Shown: one piece after another, positions 7,301-15,305 of the stretch | Layout: every line of letters starts with the position of its first letter | Position numbering within the stretch: the first letter of the stretch is position 1 | From: an uncultured Bacteroidales bacterium | GTDB taxonomy: Bacteria; Bacteroidota; Bacteroidia; Bacteroidales; UBA932 | NCBI GenBank assembly: GCA_910585445.1 | Contig: CAJUEK010000007.1 | Coordinates: 17,163-81,162 of the forward strand | DNA length: 64,000 nucleotides | Direction: 5' to 3' | Position numbers and translations under genes: made by a program | The notes under the pieces: generated by a model | What the model was told of the DNA's origin: nothing | Databases searched by the model: none | The model's input: the letters and a program-made list of their open reading frames with translations, nothing else

Positions 7301-8814
7301 TTGCGGAAATTTTTTCTGAGATAAGACACAACAGGTGCAGACAATGACGAATAATCCACACCGGACAGGTGCGCCGCCAAAAAGTAAAGCGGCATGAACA
7401 AAATAAAGCCAATAGCCACATTTGCCAGATGATGCGTCAAGCCTATGACCAAGACGGCAAAAAAGGAACAAGCCCCTGCGGCCAATGCCGCCACAAACAT
7501 CTTAAGGACATCATTCCACGGCATAATGTCCGCCAATGACGCGCCAAGCGACCTGACTATCACGCGCATAATTATAATGATGCACATGCATGTAGTAAAA
7601 GTGGAGATGAACGCAATGCCTGTAAGCGACGGGAAATACCTGACGCACAGGGCATCAAGAGAAACCAATGCAACGGCAGTGAAAAGATGTGCCCTGGAAA
7701 ACTCGCGTCCCTTTCCCAAGGCAAGCATAATCGCCGAGCCTGGCACTATACGGACAAGGCTTACCAGCGTAACTATCCTGAACAGGTCCGCAGACGCGGC
7801 ATAGGCATCACCATACATGAAACAGATTATGTCATCCGCGAATATGCAGGAAAATACAGACAGGGGCCAGATTATGGCAAGCGACTTGAACACTACCGAC
7901 TTCCACAAGTCCATGAAACTGGCACTCGGCACACCCTCTCGGGACATTTTTGAAAACTTGGGAAGCAGGACGGAAGAAGTAGCACTGAAAATCATACCTG
8001 CAAAAGGAAGTTCATGGTAACCGTTTGCAAAAACCGCGAAATCCCCTACCCCGAAATATCTGCTCACAAAAAACTGGCTGGCAGAACTTATCACAAACCC
8101 ATATATGCCAGAGGTAAACACAGGCCACGAGAACCTGAAAATATCTTCAAACCCAAGGCCTGAAGCCTTCTGGACGGTACCGCGGAAAGGCAAATAAGAC
8201 AGCCGCAGGCCCACTGCACAGGTAGCGGCAGAAGACAGCACAAAGCCGCATACGGCAACTGAGGCTGTAGCCCCGACAAAAACTACGGAAAGAACTGTGC
8301 ACAGAATAGTGAAACTTCGGCTGATGAATGTATAAAGCACAACCTTTTCCGACATGCCATATACGGTAAGGATATTCTCCACACCAAGCACCGGCATAAG
8401 CAGCATTGGCGTCACTGAGAAATATCTGAGATTATCTTCAAGGAGAGGATTCCCCAACAGCTGTGCAATCCATCCCGCCCCGAAAAAGAGCAGAGCCGAA
8501 AAAGCTGATGCCAGGCAGATGAACAGCAGATTAAGCTTCCTGACAGCCGCCCTCCCTTCAGAAAGAGGCATTCTTGCCAGGAAATAAGAATAAGCCTTGG
8601 GCAAGCCAAGCGAGAAAACCATGAGCAGCGTATAATAGACATAGATGACCTGGCGGTAAGTGCCGTACTCGGTCTGGTCCAGCAGGCGGCTAAGCACCAT
8701 CGAGGTAACAATCCCGACACTCATCGACATCAGGCTCGCCAAGGCCAGCCACAATGCCTGGACAGTAAGGCCTCCTTTGTCCCTCATGTCACTTTTCCCG
8801 CCGTGCCCCTCCAT
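7297..8814 (-). CDS. Wzx-type oligosaccharide flippase
   Basis: A 505-residue polytopic membrane protein of the MOP/polysaccharide-transport family with about 12-14 hydrophobic segments. The early conserved stretch is SVGIVTSMVLSRLLDQTEYG; the matching central motif is FSWPVFTSGIYGFVISSASQ. It would translocate an undecaprenyl-linked oligosaccharide across the inner membrane. The chosen ATG (MEGHGGKSDMRDKG) lies 4 bp after the dehydrogenase stop; the longer reading would start with TTG at 8838. Its position after the nucleotide-sugar genes and its ATGA overlap with the GT4 gene support a role in export of a repeat unit containing that sugar. Confidence 0.85.
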   Translation of the reverse strand: MEGHGGKSDMRDKGGLTVQALWLALASLMSMSVGIVTSMVLSRLLDQTEYGTYRQVIYVYYTLLMVFSLGLPKAYSYFLARMPLSEGRAAVRKLNLLFICLASAFSALLFFGAGWIAQLLGNPLLEDNLRYFSVTPMLLMPVLGVENILTVYGMSEKVVLYTFISRSFTILCTVLSVVFVGATASVAVCGFVLSSAATCAVGLRLSYLPFRGTVQKASGLGFEDIFRFSWPVFTSGIYGFVISSASQFFVSRYFGVGDFAVFANGYHELPFAGMIFSATSSVLLPKFSKMSREGVPSASFMDLWKSVVFKSLAIIWPLSVFSCIFADDIICFMYGDAYAASADLFRIVTLVSLVRIVPGSAIMLALGKGREFSRAHLFTAVALVSLDALCVRYFPSLTGIAFISTFTTCMCIIIIMRVIVRSLGASLADIMPWNDVLKMFVAALAAGACSFFAVLVIGLTHHLANVAIGFILFMPLYFLAAHLSGVDYSSLSAPVVSYLRKNFRK

Positions 8815-8818
8815 AGCA

Positions 8819-10096
8819 TCACAGACTCCAGTAGCCAAGCGACCTTATCTTTCCCCTGTAAAGCCACACCAAATCCGCCAGAAGGGCGTCAGGAGAGGAA
8901 ACGGAAAGGAACCAGTCCTCATCAAGCGCGGCATACCCGTCATGGGCCACGGCCACGATTATTATGTCATATTTTCCGGAAGGCTCACGGACAAGATTTA
9001 TCCCGTACATGGAAGCGACCTTTTCAGGGTCGGCATAAGGGTCAACGACATCGGCCGAAGCTACAGTTCCTCCCAGCAGACGGCAGATTTCAGCCGGCAC
9101 GGAGTTGCGTATGTCATCAATATTCTCCTTATAAGTGATTCCCATAAGAAGCACACGGGCCTCACGCGGCTCAATTCCCCGCACGGTACATTCCCTCAGC
9201 ACGGAATTGACTACATGTTCCGCCATGCCCTCGTTGACAGCGCACCCGGCCTTAAGCACAGGAGTATCCACTCCGAGATTCTCTGCAAGAGATATGACAT
9301 AGTGCGGATCAACCGGTATGCAATGCCCGCCCACGAGACCAGGACGGCACTGGACGAAATTCCATTTGGTTGAGGCAGCCCCGATTACCTCAGCCATGTC
9401 TATCCCCATGTTCGAGAACAGGATAGAAAACTCGTTCATGAGGGCTATATTGATGCTCCTCTGGGCGTTCTCAAGCATTTTCGATGCCTCAGCCACCCTG
9501 ATTGACGGAGCGTGGTATATGCTGGCTCCCACAGCAGATGAATAAACCTGCGAAATGCACTTCAAGGCAACTTCATCACATGCGGCGACAACCTTAGGAG
9601 TGTTAGCGAAAGCATGCAGCATGTCGTTCGGATTGACACGCTCGGGAGAATAGCCAACCTTAAAATCCTCGCCAGCCTTCAATCCGGAGCATTCCTCCAG
9701 CACGGGCACACATTCATTTTCGGTGCATCCTGGCGATACAGTGGATTCATATACCACATAATCCCCCGGCTTAAGATGTCTTGCTACCGTCCGTGTAGCC
9801 TCAAGCAGGCAGAAAAGGTCCGGCTTCCTGTCATCATCAATAGGAGTAGGCACGGTTATGATATGAAAGCCTGCCCCCCCCAATGCGTTTTCCGAGGATG
9901 TGAACCTCACACCGCTTCCCTCATACATTTTCTCAAGCGAGGCAATCCTGCCGCTGTCAATATCATATCCAGTCACATTGAAATGCCTGGCAAATTCCAA
10001 TGCGACAGGCAGCCCCACATATCCCAGACCGACAACCGCAAGGGACGTTTCCCTGCCCTTCAATCTCTCATATATGTCATTCTCATTCCATTTCAT
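8819..10096 (-). CDS. UDP-N-acetyl-hexosamine 6-dehydrogenase (WbpA/WbpO/TviB type)
   Basis: A 425-residue nucleotide-sugar dehydrogenase that oxidises C6 of a UDP-HexNAc to the uronic acid with two NAD+. The Rossmann motif AVVGLGYVGLPVALEFA is near the N-terminus, followed by TVPTPIDDDRKPDL, YESTVSPGCTE, GYSPERVNPND and the catalytic-cysteine motif PGLVGGHCIPVDPHYV. The ATG at 10096 is preceded by GGAGG and lies inside the end of the acetyltransferase gene; a GTG at 10102 is less likely. With WbpB-, WbpE- and WbpD-like neighbours the substrate is most probably UDP-GlcNAc (WbpA role). TviB or WbpO activity cannot be excluded by eye. Confidence 0.9.
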   Translation of the reverse strand: MKWNENDIYERLKGRETSLAVVGLGYVGLPVALEFARHFNVTGYDIDSGRIASLEKMYEGSGVRFTSSENALGGAGFHIITVPTPIDDDRKPDLFCLLEATRTVARHLKPGDYVVYESTVSPGCTENECVPVLEECSGLKAGEDFKVGYSPERVNPNDMLHAFANTPKVVAACDEVALKCISQVYSSAVGASIYHAPSIRVAEASKMLENAQRSINIALMNEFSILFSNMGIDMAEVIGAASTKWNFVQCRPGLVGGHCIPVDPHYVISLAENLGVDTPVLKAGCAVNEGMAEHVVNSVLRECTVRGIEPREARVLLMGITYKENIDDIRNSVPAEICRLLGGTVASADVVDPYADPEKVASMYGINLVREPSGKYDIIIVAVAHDGYAALDEDWFLSVSSPDALLADLVWLYRGKIRSLGYWSL

Positions 10097-10658
10097 ATAC
10101 ACCTCCGTCCGTTTTCATATATTTGCGCAGGCAATCCCCGCATACCGCCATGCAGTCCTGGCCGAATGACAGTTTCCCGCCGCAGCGGCACATCCACCCG
10201 GTCAGCCTTGCCGGAGCGCCAGTGACGACAGCATAGTCCGCAACAGGCCTTGTGACCACTGCACCTGCGCCCACAAACGCATATTTTCCTATTTCCACGC
10301 CACATACAACAGTGGCATTGGCACCTATAGTGGCACCTCGTCTGACAACGGTAGTCTCATAACATCCCCGGCGCGATACCGCACTCCTGGGATTCTTCAC
10401 ATTGGTGAATACGCACGAAGGTCCGAGAAACACGTCATCCTCGCATATGACACCGCAATACACCGACACATTGTTCTGTATCTTAACATTGTTCCCGAGC
10501 CTTACACCCGAAGCCACCATCACGTTCTGCCCCAGATTGCAAGACTCCCCGAGCACGGCACCTGACATGATATGCGAAAAATGCCAGACATGGCTGCCAG
10601 GCCCTATTACTGCCCCTTCATCGACCACTGCCGTCGGATGTATGAAAACTTCCTCCAT
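10083..10658 (-). CDS. Left-handed beta-helix N-acetyltransferase (WbpD-like) with C-terminal Cys ribbon
   Basis: A 191-residue hexapeptide-repeat acetyltransferase. Repeats such as GAVIGPGSHVW, GVRLGNNVKIQNNVSV and GATIGANATVVCGVEIGKYAFVGAG (positions about 15-145) build the beta-helix, and FTNVKNPRS fits the active-site loop of WbpD enzymes. Its expected reaction is acetyl-CoA-dependent acetylation of the 3-amino group of UDP-GlcNAc3NA. The last 40 residues carry CRCGG...CGDCLRKY, a four-cysteine ribbon-like tail. It starts 6 bp after the aminotransferase stop and overlaps the dehydrogenase, consistent with one operon. Confidence 0.87.
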   Translation of the reverse strand: MEEVFIHPTAVVDEGAVIGPGSHVWHFSHIMSGAVLGESCNLGQNVMVASGVRLGNNVKIQNNVSVYCGVICEDDVFLGPSCVFTNVKNPRSAVSRRGCYETTVVRRGATIGANATVVCGVEIGKYAFVGAGAVVTRPVADYAVVTGAPARLTGWMCRCGGKLSFGQDCMAVCGDCLRKYMKTDGGVYEME

Positions 10659-10664
10659 GTTACT

Positions 10665-11807
10665 CTATTTTCCTGTAAAATAACGCCTTATCACCCCGAT
10701 TATCTCATCCTGCTGCACTTTTGAAAGCTCACTGTGCATAGGAAGCGACAACACTTCACCGCAAAGCTTCCCGGCATTTTCCATAAGCATATCATATGAG
10801 CACAGGTCCCGGTAAGCAGGCTGCCCGTACAAAGGAGCGGGATAATAAACCATCGAAGGGATGCCCGCTCCAGCAAGCATTTCCTTCAGGCCGCCACGGC
10901 ACTCTTGCGGCACCTTGAGCGTGTATTGATGCCACACATGCGTTCCACCCGGTGACTCAACGGGAAGATGCACCTGCCCAAGATCACGCAATCCTTCAGA
11001 ATAATACTGCGCGGCCTGCCTTCTGGCGGTTATCCAGGACTCCAGATGCGGAAGCTTCGCATTCAGGACTGCTGCCTGCAAAGAATCCAGCCGGGAATTA
11101 AGCCCCACATGCTCATGGTGATATTTGATGCTCTGTCCGTGATTGGCAAGAGAGCGCACCATGGAGGCAAGATGTTCATCGTCCGTAAACACGGCTCCTC
11201 CGTCCCCGAAGCACCCGAGCACCTTGGACGGGAAAAACGAAGTGCATCCCAAATGTCCTATGCTCCCGGCACGGCGCCCGCTCCCGTCAGAAAAACGGCA
11301 CAGCGCACCAAGAGACTGGGCATTGTCTTCTATTACAATCAGGCCATGCCGCTTAGCCACATCCATTATTTTCTCCATGTCACACGGCTGGCCGAAAAGA
11401 TGGACAGGTACGACAGCCTTTGTACGCGGGGTAATCATCCGCTCCATGCTTGATATGTCCAGATTGAAGGTGGATGCATCCACATCGGCAAAGACAGGAC
11501 GTGCTCCGAGGAGCGCGACAGCCTCAGCCACAGCAGCAAAGGAGAACGCAGGCATTATCACCTCATCCCCATGCCCTATGCCTGCCGCCATCAGAGAAAG
11601 CGTCAAGGCATCTGTCCCGCTTCCGCAGGCAATGCAGTGACGCACTCCAAGAAAGCTGCAAAGCCCTGCCTCAAGCTGTTCCACGGCAGGCCCTTTGATA
11701 AACGACGAGGACTCGACGACTTCTGCCATGGCCCGGTCAATCTCATCGCGTATGCCAAGGTACTGGCCGTACAAATCCACCATCTTTATATTCATATCCG
11801 TTCTCAT
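10665..11807 (-). CDS. DegT/DnrJ/EryC1/StrS aminotransferase (WbpE-like)
   Basis: A 380-residue PLP-dependent sugar aminotransferase of fold type I. Motifs: HCIACGSGTDALTLSLMAAG (cofactor phosphate), DEVIMPAFSFAAVAEAVALLGARPVFADV, VPVHLFGQP, the aspartate in IVIEDNAQSLGA, and the PLP lysine in FFPSKVLGCFGDGG. It would convert the 3-keto intermediate to UDP-GlcNAc(3NH2)A using glutamate. The N-terminus has three close in-frame methionines (MRTDMNIKM); the first ATG is taken, but MNIKMVDL fits the family start better. Genes on either side are the oxidase and acetyltransferase of the same pathway. Confidence 0.9.
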   Translation of the reverse strand: MRTDMNIKMVDLYGQYLGIRDEIDRAMAEVVESSSFIKGPAVEQLEAGLCSFLGVRHCIACGSGTDALTLSLMAAGIGHGDEVIMPAFSFAAVAEAVALLGARPVFADVDASTFNLDISSMERMITPRTKAVVPVHLFGQPCDMEKIMDVAKRHGLIVIEDNAQSLGALCRFSDGSGRRAGSIGHLGCTSFFPSKVLGCFGDGGAVFTDDEHLASMVRSLANHGQSIKYHHEHVGLNSRLDSLQAAVLNAKLPHLESWITARRQAAQYYSEGLRDLGQVHLPVESPGGTHVWHQYTLKVPQECRGGLKEMLAGAGIPSMVYYPAPLYGQPAYRDLCSYDMLMENAGKLCGEVLSLPMHSELSKVQQDEIIGVIRRYFTGK

Positions 11808-11822
11808 AACAATCAGGGCAGG

Positions 11823-12782
11823 CTACTTCAAAAGTTCCATAGCCATAGGATGCACATCTCCGTGAAGCCCCGAAGGAGAGGCCGTGCGGATTTTCCACAA
11901 CGTGTCTATTGCCTGCGAAGCATCAGAGACGGTAAATCCTTTGCCGTCCAATATATGCCTGTAGCTCAATGTATGAAGATCCGTGAAACCGTCCGTGAAA
12001 TCAAAATTGTCCCCGTCAATCACAAGATGCCTGTAAGCAGACATCGCACGCGAACCGGAAGCAGGCCTGTGATTAGGATTGATGCTCAGGAAAAACCTTA
12101 CACGCGCACGGGAAAGGCATATGAAGCCCGCTGCGCAGTCAGCTGAAGAATGGTGCACGACAACCTCTGAAGCCGGCCCGAATATCCAGTTGAGCATATC
12201 TATGAAATGCACCCCGATATTCGTCACTACACCTCCGCTTTTGGAAACGTCACCTTTCCATGAGGCACCGTACCATTTTCCGCGCGGGGTTATGTATGCA
12301 AGGTCAACATCATAGACCTTGTCTGCGGGTCCGTCGGCAACCATCTGCCGCAGCCTGATTATTTCCGGATGATGACGCAGCTGCAGAATTGTCCACAGAT
12401 TACGTCCGGTGCGCACGCTGCACTCCTCCATCCTGAGCAGTTCCTCCGGATTCAGGGCCAGAGGCTTCTCACATATCACATCCGCACCAGAGAGCATTCC
12501 CATCTCCGAATGGGAGCAATGGAAGCAGTTGGGCGTACATATGGAAAGATAGTCAACATCAAGCGTCCGTAGGCTTCTGCGAAATTCAGCCTCATCCAAA
12601 GTAAAGCAGGCATCGGGAAAATACCTGTCCATGATTCCGACACTGTCGAACACATCATGGGCAGTCACCAGATCCTGTCCCAAATCGGAAATAGCCTTGA
12701 GATGCCGCGGCGCTACATATCCGGCCGCACCTATCAAGGCAAATCTTTTCACAGCTTCCCCTGCTGCGGAATTCTTATTCAT
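11823..12782 (-). CDS. Gfo/Idh/MocA oxidoreductase (WbpB-like UDP-GlcNAcA 3-dehydrogenase)
   Basis: A 319-residue NAD-dependent oxidoreductase. The Rossmann segment FALIGAAGYVAPRHLKAI, the motif VDYLSICTPNCFHCSHSEMG and the catalytic EKPLALN are diagnostic of WbpB/WlbA-like enzymes, as is GVVTNIGVHFIDMLNWIFG. It would oxidise C3 of UDP-GlcNAcA, feeding the WbpE aminotransferase directly downstream. It is the first gene of the six-gene operon and has a clear Bacteroidota promoter 41 bp upstream plus a G-rich ribosome-binding region (a run of eight G residues). Confidence 0.88.
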   Translation of the reverse strand: MNKNSAAGEAVKRFALIGAAGYVAPRHLKAISDLGQDLVTAHDVFDSVGIMDRYFPDACFTLDEAEFRRSLRTLDVDYLSICTPNCFHCSHSEMGMLSGADVICEKPLALNPEELLRMEECSVRTGRNLWTILQLRHHPEIIRLRQMVADGPADKVYDVDLAYITPRGKWYGASWKGDVSKSGGVVTNIGVHFIDMLNWIFGPASEVVVHHSSADCAAGFICLSRARVRFFLSINPNHRPASGSRAMSAYRHLVIDGDNFDFTDGFTDLHTLSYRHILDGKGFTVSDASQAIDTLWKIRTASPSGLHGDVHPMAMELLK

Positions 12783-12823
12783 ATTAATCCCCCCCCATCA
12801 TTTTTTATATGTCAAAACCGCCA

Positions 12824-12855
12824 CAAAAATAATCAATCGCACAATCACAAGCAAA
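12824..12855 (-). promoter_or_regulatory. Promoter of the surface-polysaccharide operon
   Basis: TTTG (12852-12855), 20-bp spacer, TATTTTTG (12824-12831) on the minus strand: a full match to the Bacteroidota consensus. It lies between the BASS transporter stop and the wbpB-like gene, so the operon has its own promoter despite the co-directional purine genes upstream. Confidence 0.7.
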
Positions 12856-12868
12856 AGTTTTCTTTCTC

Positions 12869-13873
12869 TCACTCCTCTTCACACGCCCCATTATTCTTTT
12901 CCGCCCTTGCAAGCTGCCATGAATTGTAGAGATTGTGCCATATGCTGTACATTCCTCCCACGATTGCCGTCTCCGGCGTCATGAAAGTATATCCCATCCA
13001 TATGGCAAACACAGTGTTTTTCTGTCCGAGCGACTGTCCGGCCGTTATCCTCCGGCTATGACGCCCGCGGCGCCTGCCATAACGGCTTCCGACGAAACGT
13101 CCCATGGCAAACTGGAACACGCAGCACACAAGGGACACCATAGCTATCAGCAAAAGCATCGGCACCCCCATCTTGCTGTGCACTATTGACTTCGTTGTCA
13201 CGGCAATGGCCAGCGTAAGGGACACGGCCCAAATATAGAACGGAAGGTCGGAATATCCGAGCAGTGCCGAATGCACCTTGGGCAGAAGATATCTCACCAG
13301 CCATGCGCAAAGGCACGGCATTATCAGAAGCGGGAAAATCTTGGCCACAATCATGCAGAAGGCAACTGCGAAATCCATTCCCTCCACAGGCTGCACGAAA
13401 GGCACGACAAGCGGCACGAGCACTGCTGTCAGCATATTGATAAGAATCGTATATGAGGTTATGCCCGCCACATCGCCTCCAAGCTTGCGCGTCACCACGG
13501 CAGCCGCAGTAGCGGTAGGACATATAAGGCACAGCATCGCGCTCTCGGCAAGCACAAGCCATTCCGAATGGCCGGCATGGATATGGCGCCCGGCCACAGC
13601 GACAGCCGCCCCTATGGCAGTGAACAGGCCGCCCTGAATCAGCAGCAGCCACCAGTGCCAGCGGTGAGGCCTCAGCTCCCCCGGCTCTATCTTGCAGAAT
13701 GTAAGAAACAGCATGGAGAATATAAGCATGGGCTGAAGCACTCCCACGGACTTCTCCAAAAAAGGACCTGCCGCATGCAACTGCGGCAGGCTATGATAAA
13801 TAAGATACAATGAAGCCCCGAGAGTCATCGCAAGCGGAAGCATCCATTCTCTCAGTTTCTGCATTATAACCAT
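12869..13873 (-). CDS. BASS (bile acid:sodium symporter)-family transporter
   Basis: A 334-residue membrane protein with about nine to ten hydrophobic segments. The start MVIMQKLREWMLPLAM is chosen because it lies 7 bp after the purF stop; the longer open frame overlaps purF. The helix-break region with LICPTATAAAVVTRKLGG and the later TPETAIVGGMYSIWHNLYNSW resemble the crossover motifs of the SBF/BASS fold. BASS carriers move organic anions with sodium; the substrate here is unknown. Being the third gene of a purL-purF-transporter run suggests a link to purine or one-carbon metabolites, but this is only inference. Confidence 0.72.
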   Translation of the reverse strand: MVIMQKLREWMLPLAMTLGASLYLIYHSLPQLHAAGPFLEKSVGVLQPMLIFSMLFLTFCKIEPGELRPHRWHWWLLLIQGGLFTAIGAAVAVAGRHIHAGHSEWLVLAESAMLCLICPTATAAAVVTRKLGGDVAGITSYTILINMLTAVLVPLVVPFVQPVEGMDFAVAFCMIVAKIFPLLIMPCLCAWLVRYLLPKVHSALLGYSDLPFYIWAVSLTLAIAVTTKSIVHSKMGVPMLLLIAMVSLVCCVFQFAMGRFVGSRYGRRRGRHSRRITAGQSLGQKNTVFAIWMGYTFMTPETAIVGGMYSIWHNLYNSWQLARAEKNNGACEEE

Positions 13874-13880
13874 AAGGCCC

Positions 13881-15284
13881 TTAATCCTTTCCGTAAAGAT
13901 CAGTAGGATATTTCTGGTTGAAACAAGCAAGGCACAGGTCACTCCTATGGCCGGCCTTGAGCATTCCCTCATGTGAAAGGAAAGCCAGCGAATCGGCACC
14001 TATCATCTTGCAGACCTCCTCTGGCGTACAGCGGGAACTTATAAGCTCGTCAAGAGTCGTTATGTCCACGCCGTAGTAACAAGGAGTCTTGAGAGGACCG
14101 CTGGCGATACGCACATGAACCTCAAGTGCACCGGCCTCACGCAACATGCTTACAATCTTCTTTGAAGTCGTTCCGCGCACGATTGAGTCATCCACAAGCA
14201 CGATACGCTTGCCCTTCACTATAGTCTTCACAGGAGAAAGCTTCATCTTCACGCCTTTCTCGCGCATTGACTGGGTCGGCTGTATGAAGGTCCTTCCGAT
14301 ATATTTGTTCTTTATAAGACCCATCTCATAAGGCAGTCCGCTGGCCTCGGCATAACCCTGAGCAGCGCTGAGAGACGAATCCGGAACTCCGATCACGATG
14401 TCGGCCTCGGCAGGCGACTCCCGGAAAAGGATTCTTCCGGACTCTTTCCTGTAATTGTGCACATTGCATCCTTCTATATCACTGTCAGGACGCGCGAAAT
14501 ACACATATTCCATGGCACACATGGCATGACGCTCCGGTGCGGAATAGCTGCTGCTGCGGATTCCGTGATGATCTATTGTAACAATCTCGCCAGGCTCGAT
14601 GTCACGCATATACTCGGCTCCGAGCACATCAAAGGCACAGGTCTCGCTCGCCACCACATATCCGTCACCAAGCTTTGCAAGTGCAAGAGGATGGAAGCCG
14701 TACTTGTCACGGCAGGCATAGATGCGGTTCTTGGTCATTATCACGAACGCGAACGCACCGTCAATCTGCTTCAGAGCCTCAATGATGGCCTCAATGCGCG
14801 GACGTGACGAATCCGCCCCGTGCTTCTTTATCAGATGCGCCAGTACCTCGGCGTCTGAGGAAGAGCAGAAAAGGCTGCCCCTGTCCTCAAGCTCACTCCT
14901 GAGCTGGCTGTAATTCACTATGCTGCCGTTGTTGGCCATCGCGAAGTCACCTGTCCCGTGGCGGAAAAGGAAAGGCTGGATATTCTCCTCACCCTTGCAG
15001 TCCGCAGTGGTATAGCGCACATGACCGATGGCCATATTGCCCTGAAGCTTTGATATATTGCCCTCATTGAACACCTCTATCACAAGCCCGTCACCCTTGA
15101 CACGCTTGAGCTGGCCGTCAGGATTCACAGCTACGATACCGCAGCCCTGCTGCCCCCTGTGCTGGAGGGCATGCAGGCCGTAATATGTAAGATTGGCGGC
15201 ATCGGGAACACCGTAGATTCCGAAGACCCCGCACTCGTGGTGGATCTCCCCGTCAGCAAATATGTTTTTGTTGTCTTGATTCAT
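13881..15284 (-). CDS. purF: Amidophosphoribosyltransferase
   Basis: A 467-residue enzyme catalysing the first committed step: PRPP plus glutamine to phosphoribosylamine. The Ntn glutaminase domain begins at Cys18 (HHECGVFGIYG), implying removal of a 17-residue propeptide. The phosphoribosyltransferase domain shows the PRPP loop IVLVDDSIVRGTTSKKIV. Cysteines in DLCLACFNQKYPTDLYG near the end match the Fe-S cluster ligands of the Bacillus-type enzyme. It follows purL by 21 bp and is read with it. Feedback control by purine nucleotides is known for the family. Confidence 0.97.
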   Translation of the reverse strand: MNQDNKNIFADGEIHHECGVFGIYGVPDAANLTYYGLHALQHRGQQGCGIVAVNPDGQLKRVKGDGLVIEVFNEGNISKLQGNMAIGHVRYTTADCKGEENIQPFLFRHGTGDFAMANNGSIVNYSQLRSELEDRGSLFCSSSDAEVLAHLIKKHGADSSRPRIEAIIEALKQIDGAFAFVIMTKNRIYACRDKYGFHPLALAKLGDGYVVASETCAFDVLGAEYMRDIEPGEIVTIDHHGIRSSSYSAPERHAMCAMEYVYFARPDSDIEGCNVHNYRKESGRILFRESPAEADIVIGVPDSSLSAAQGYAEASGLPYEMGLIKNKYIGRTFIQPTQSMREKGVKMKLSPVKTIVKGKRIVLVDDSIVRGTTSKKIVSMLREAGALEVHVRIASGPLKTPCYYGVDITTLDELISSRCTPEEVCKMIGADSLAFLSHEGMLKAGHRSDLCLACFNQKYPTDLYGKD

Positions 15285-15305
15285 AATATAATCTGTTTCG
15301 TCGGA

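Noticed and set aside
6122..7471. Longer form of the GT4 gene starting at 7471
   Set aside because: The extra 57 residues overlap the flippase gene and show no homology; MKILVIADG at 7300 is the natural start with an ATGA overlap.
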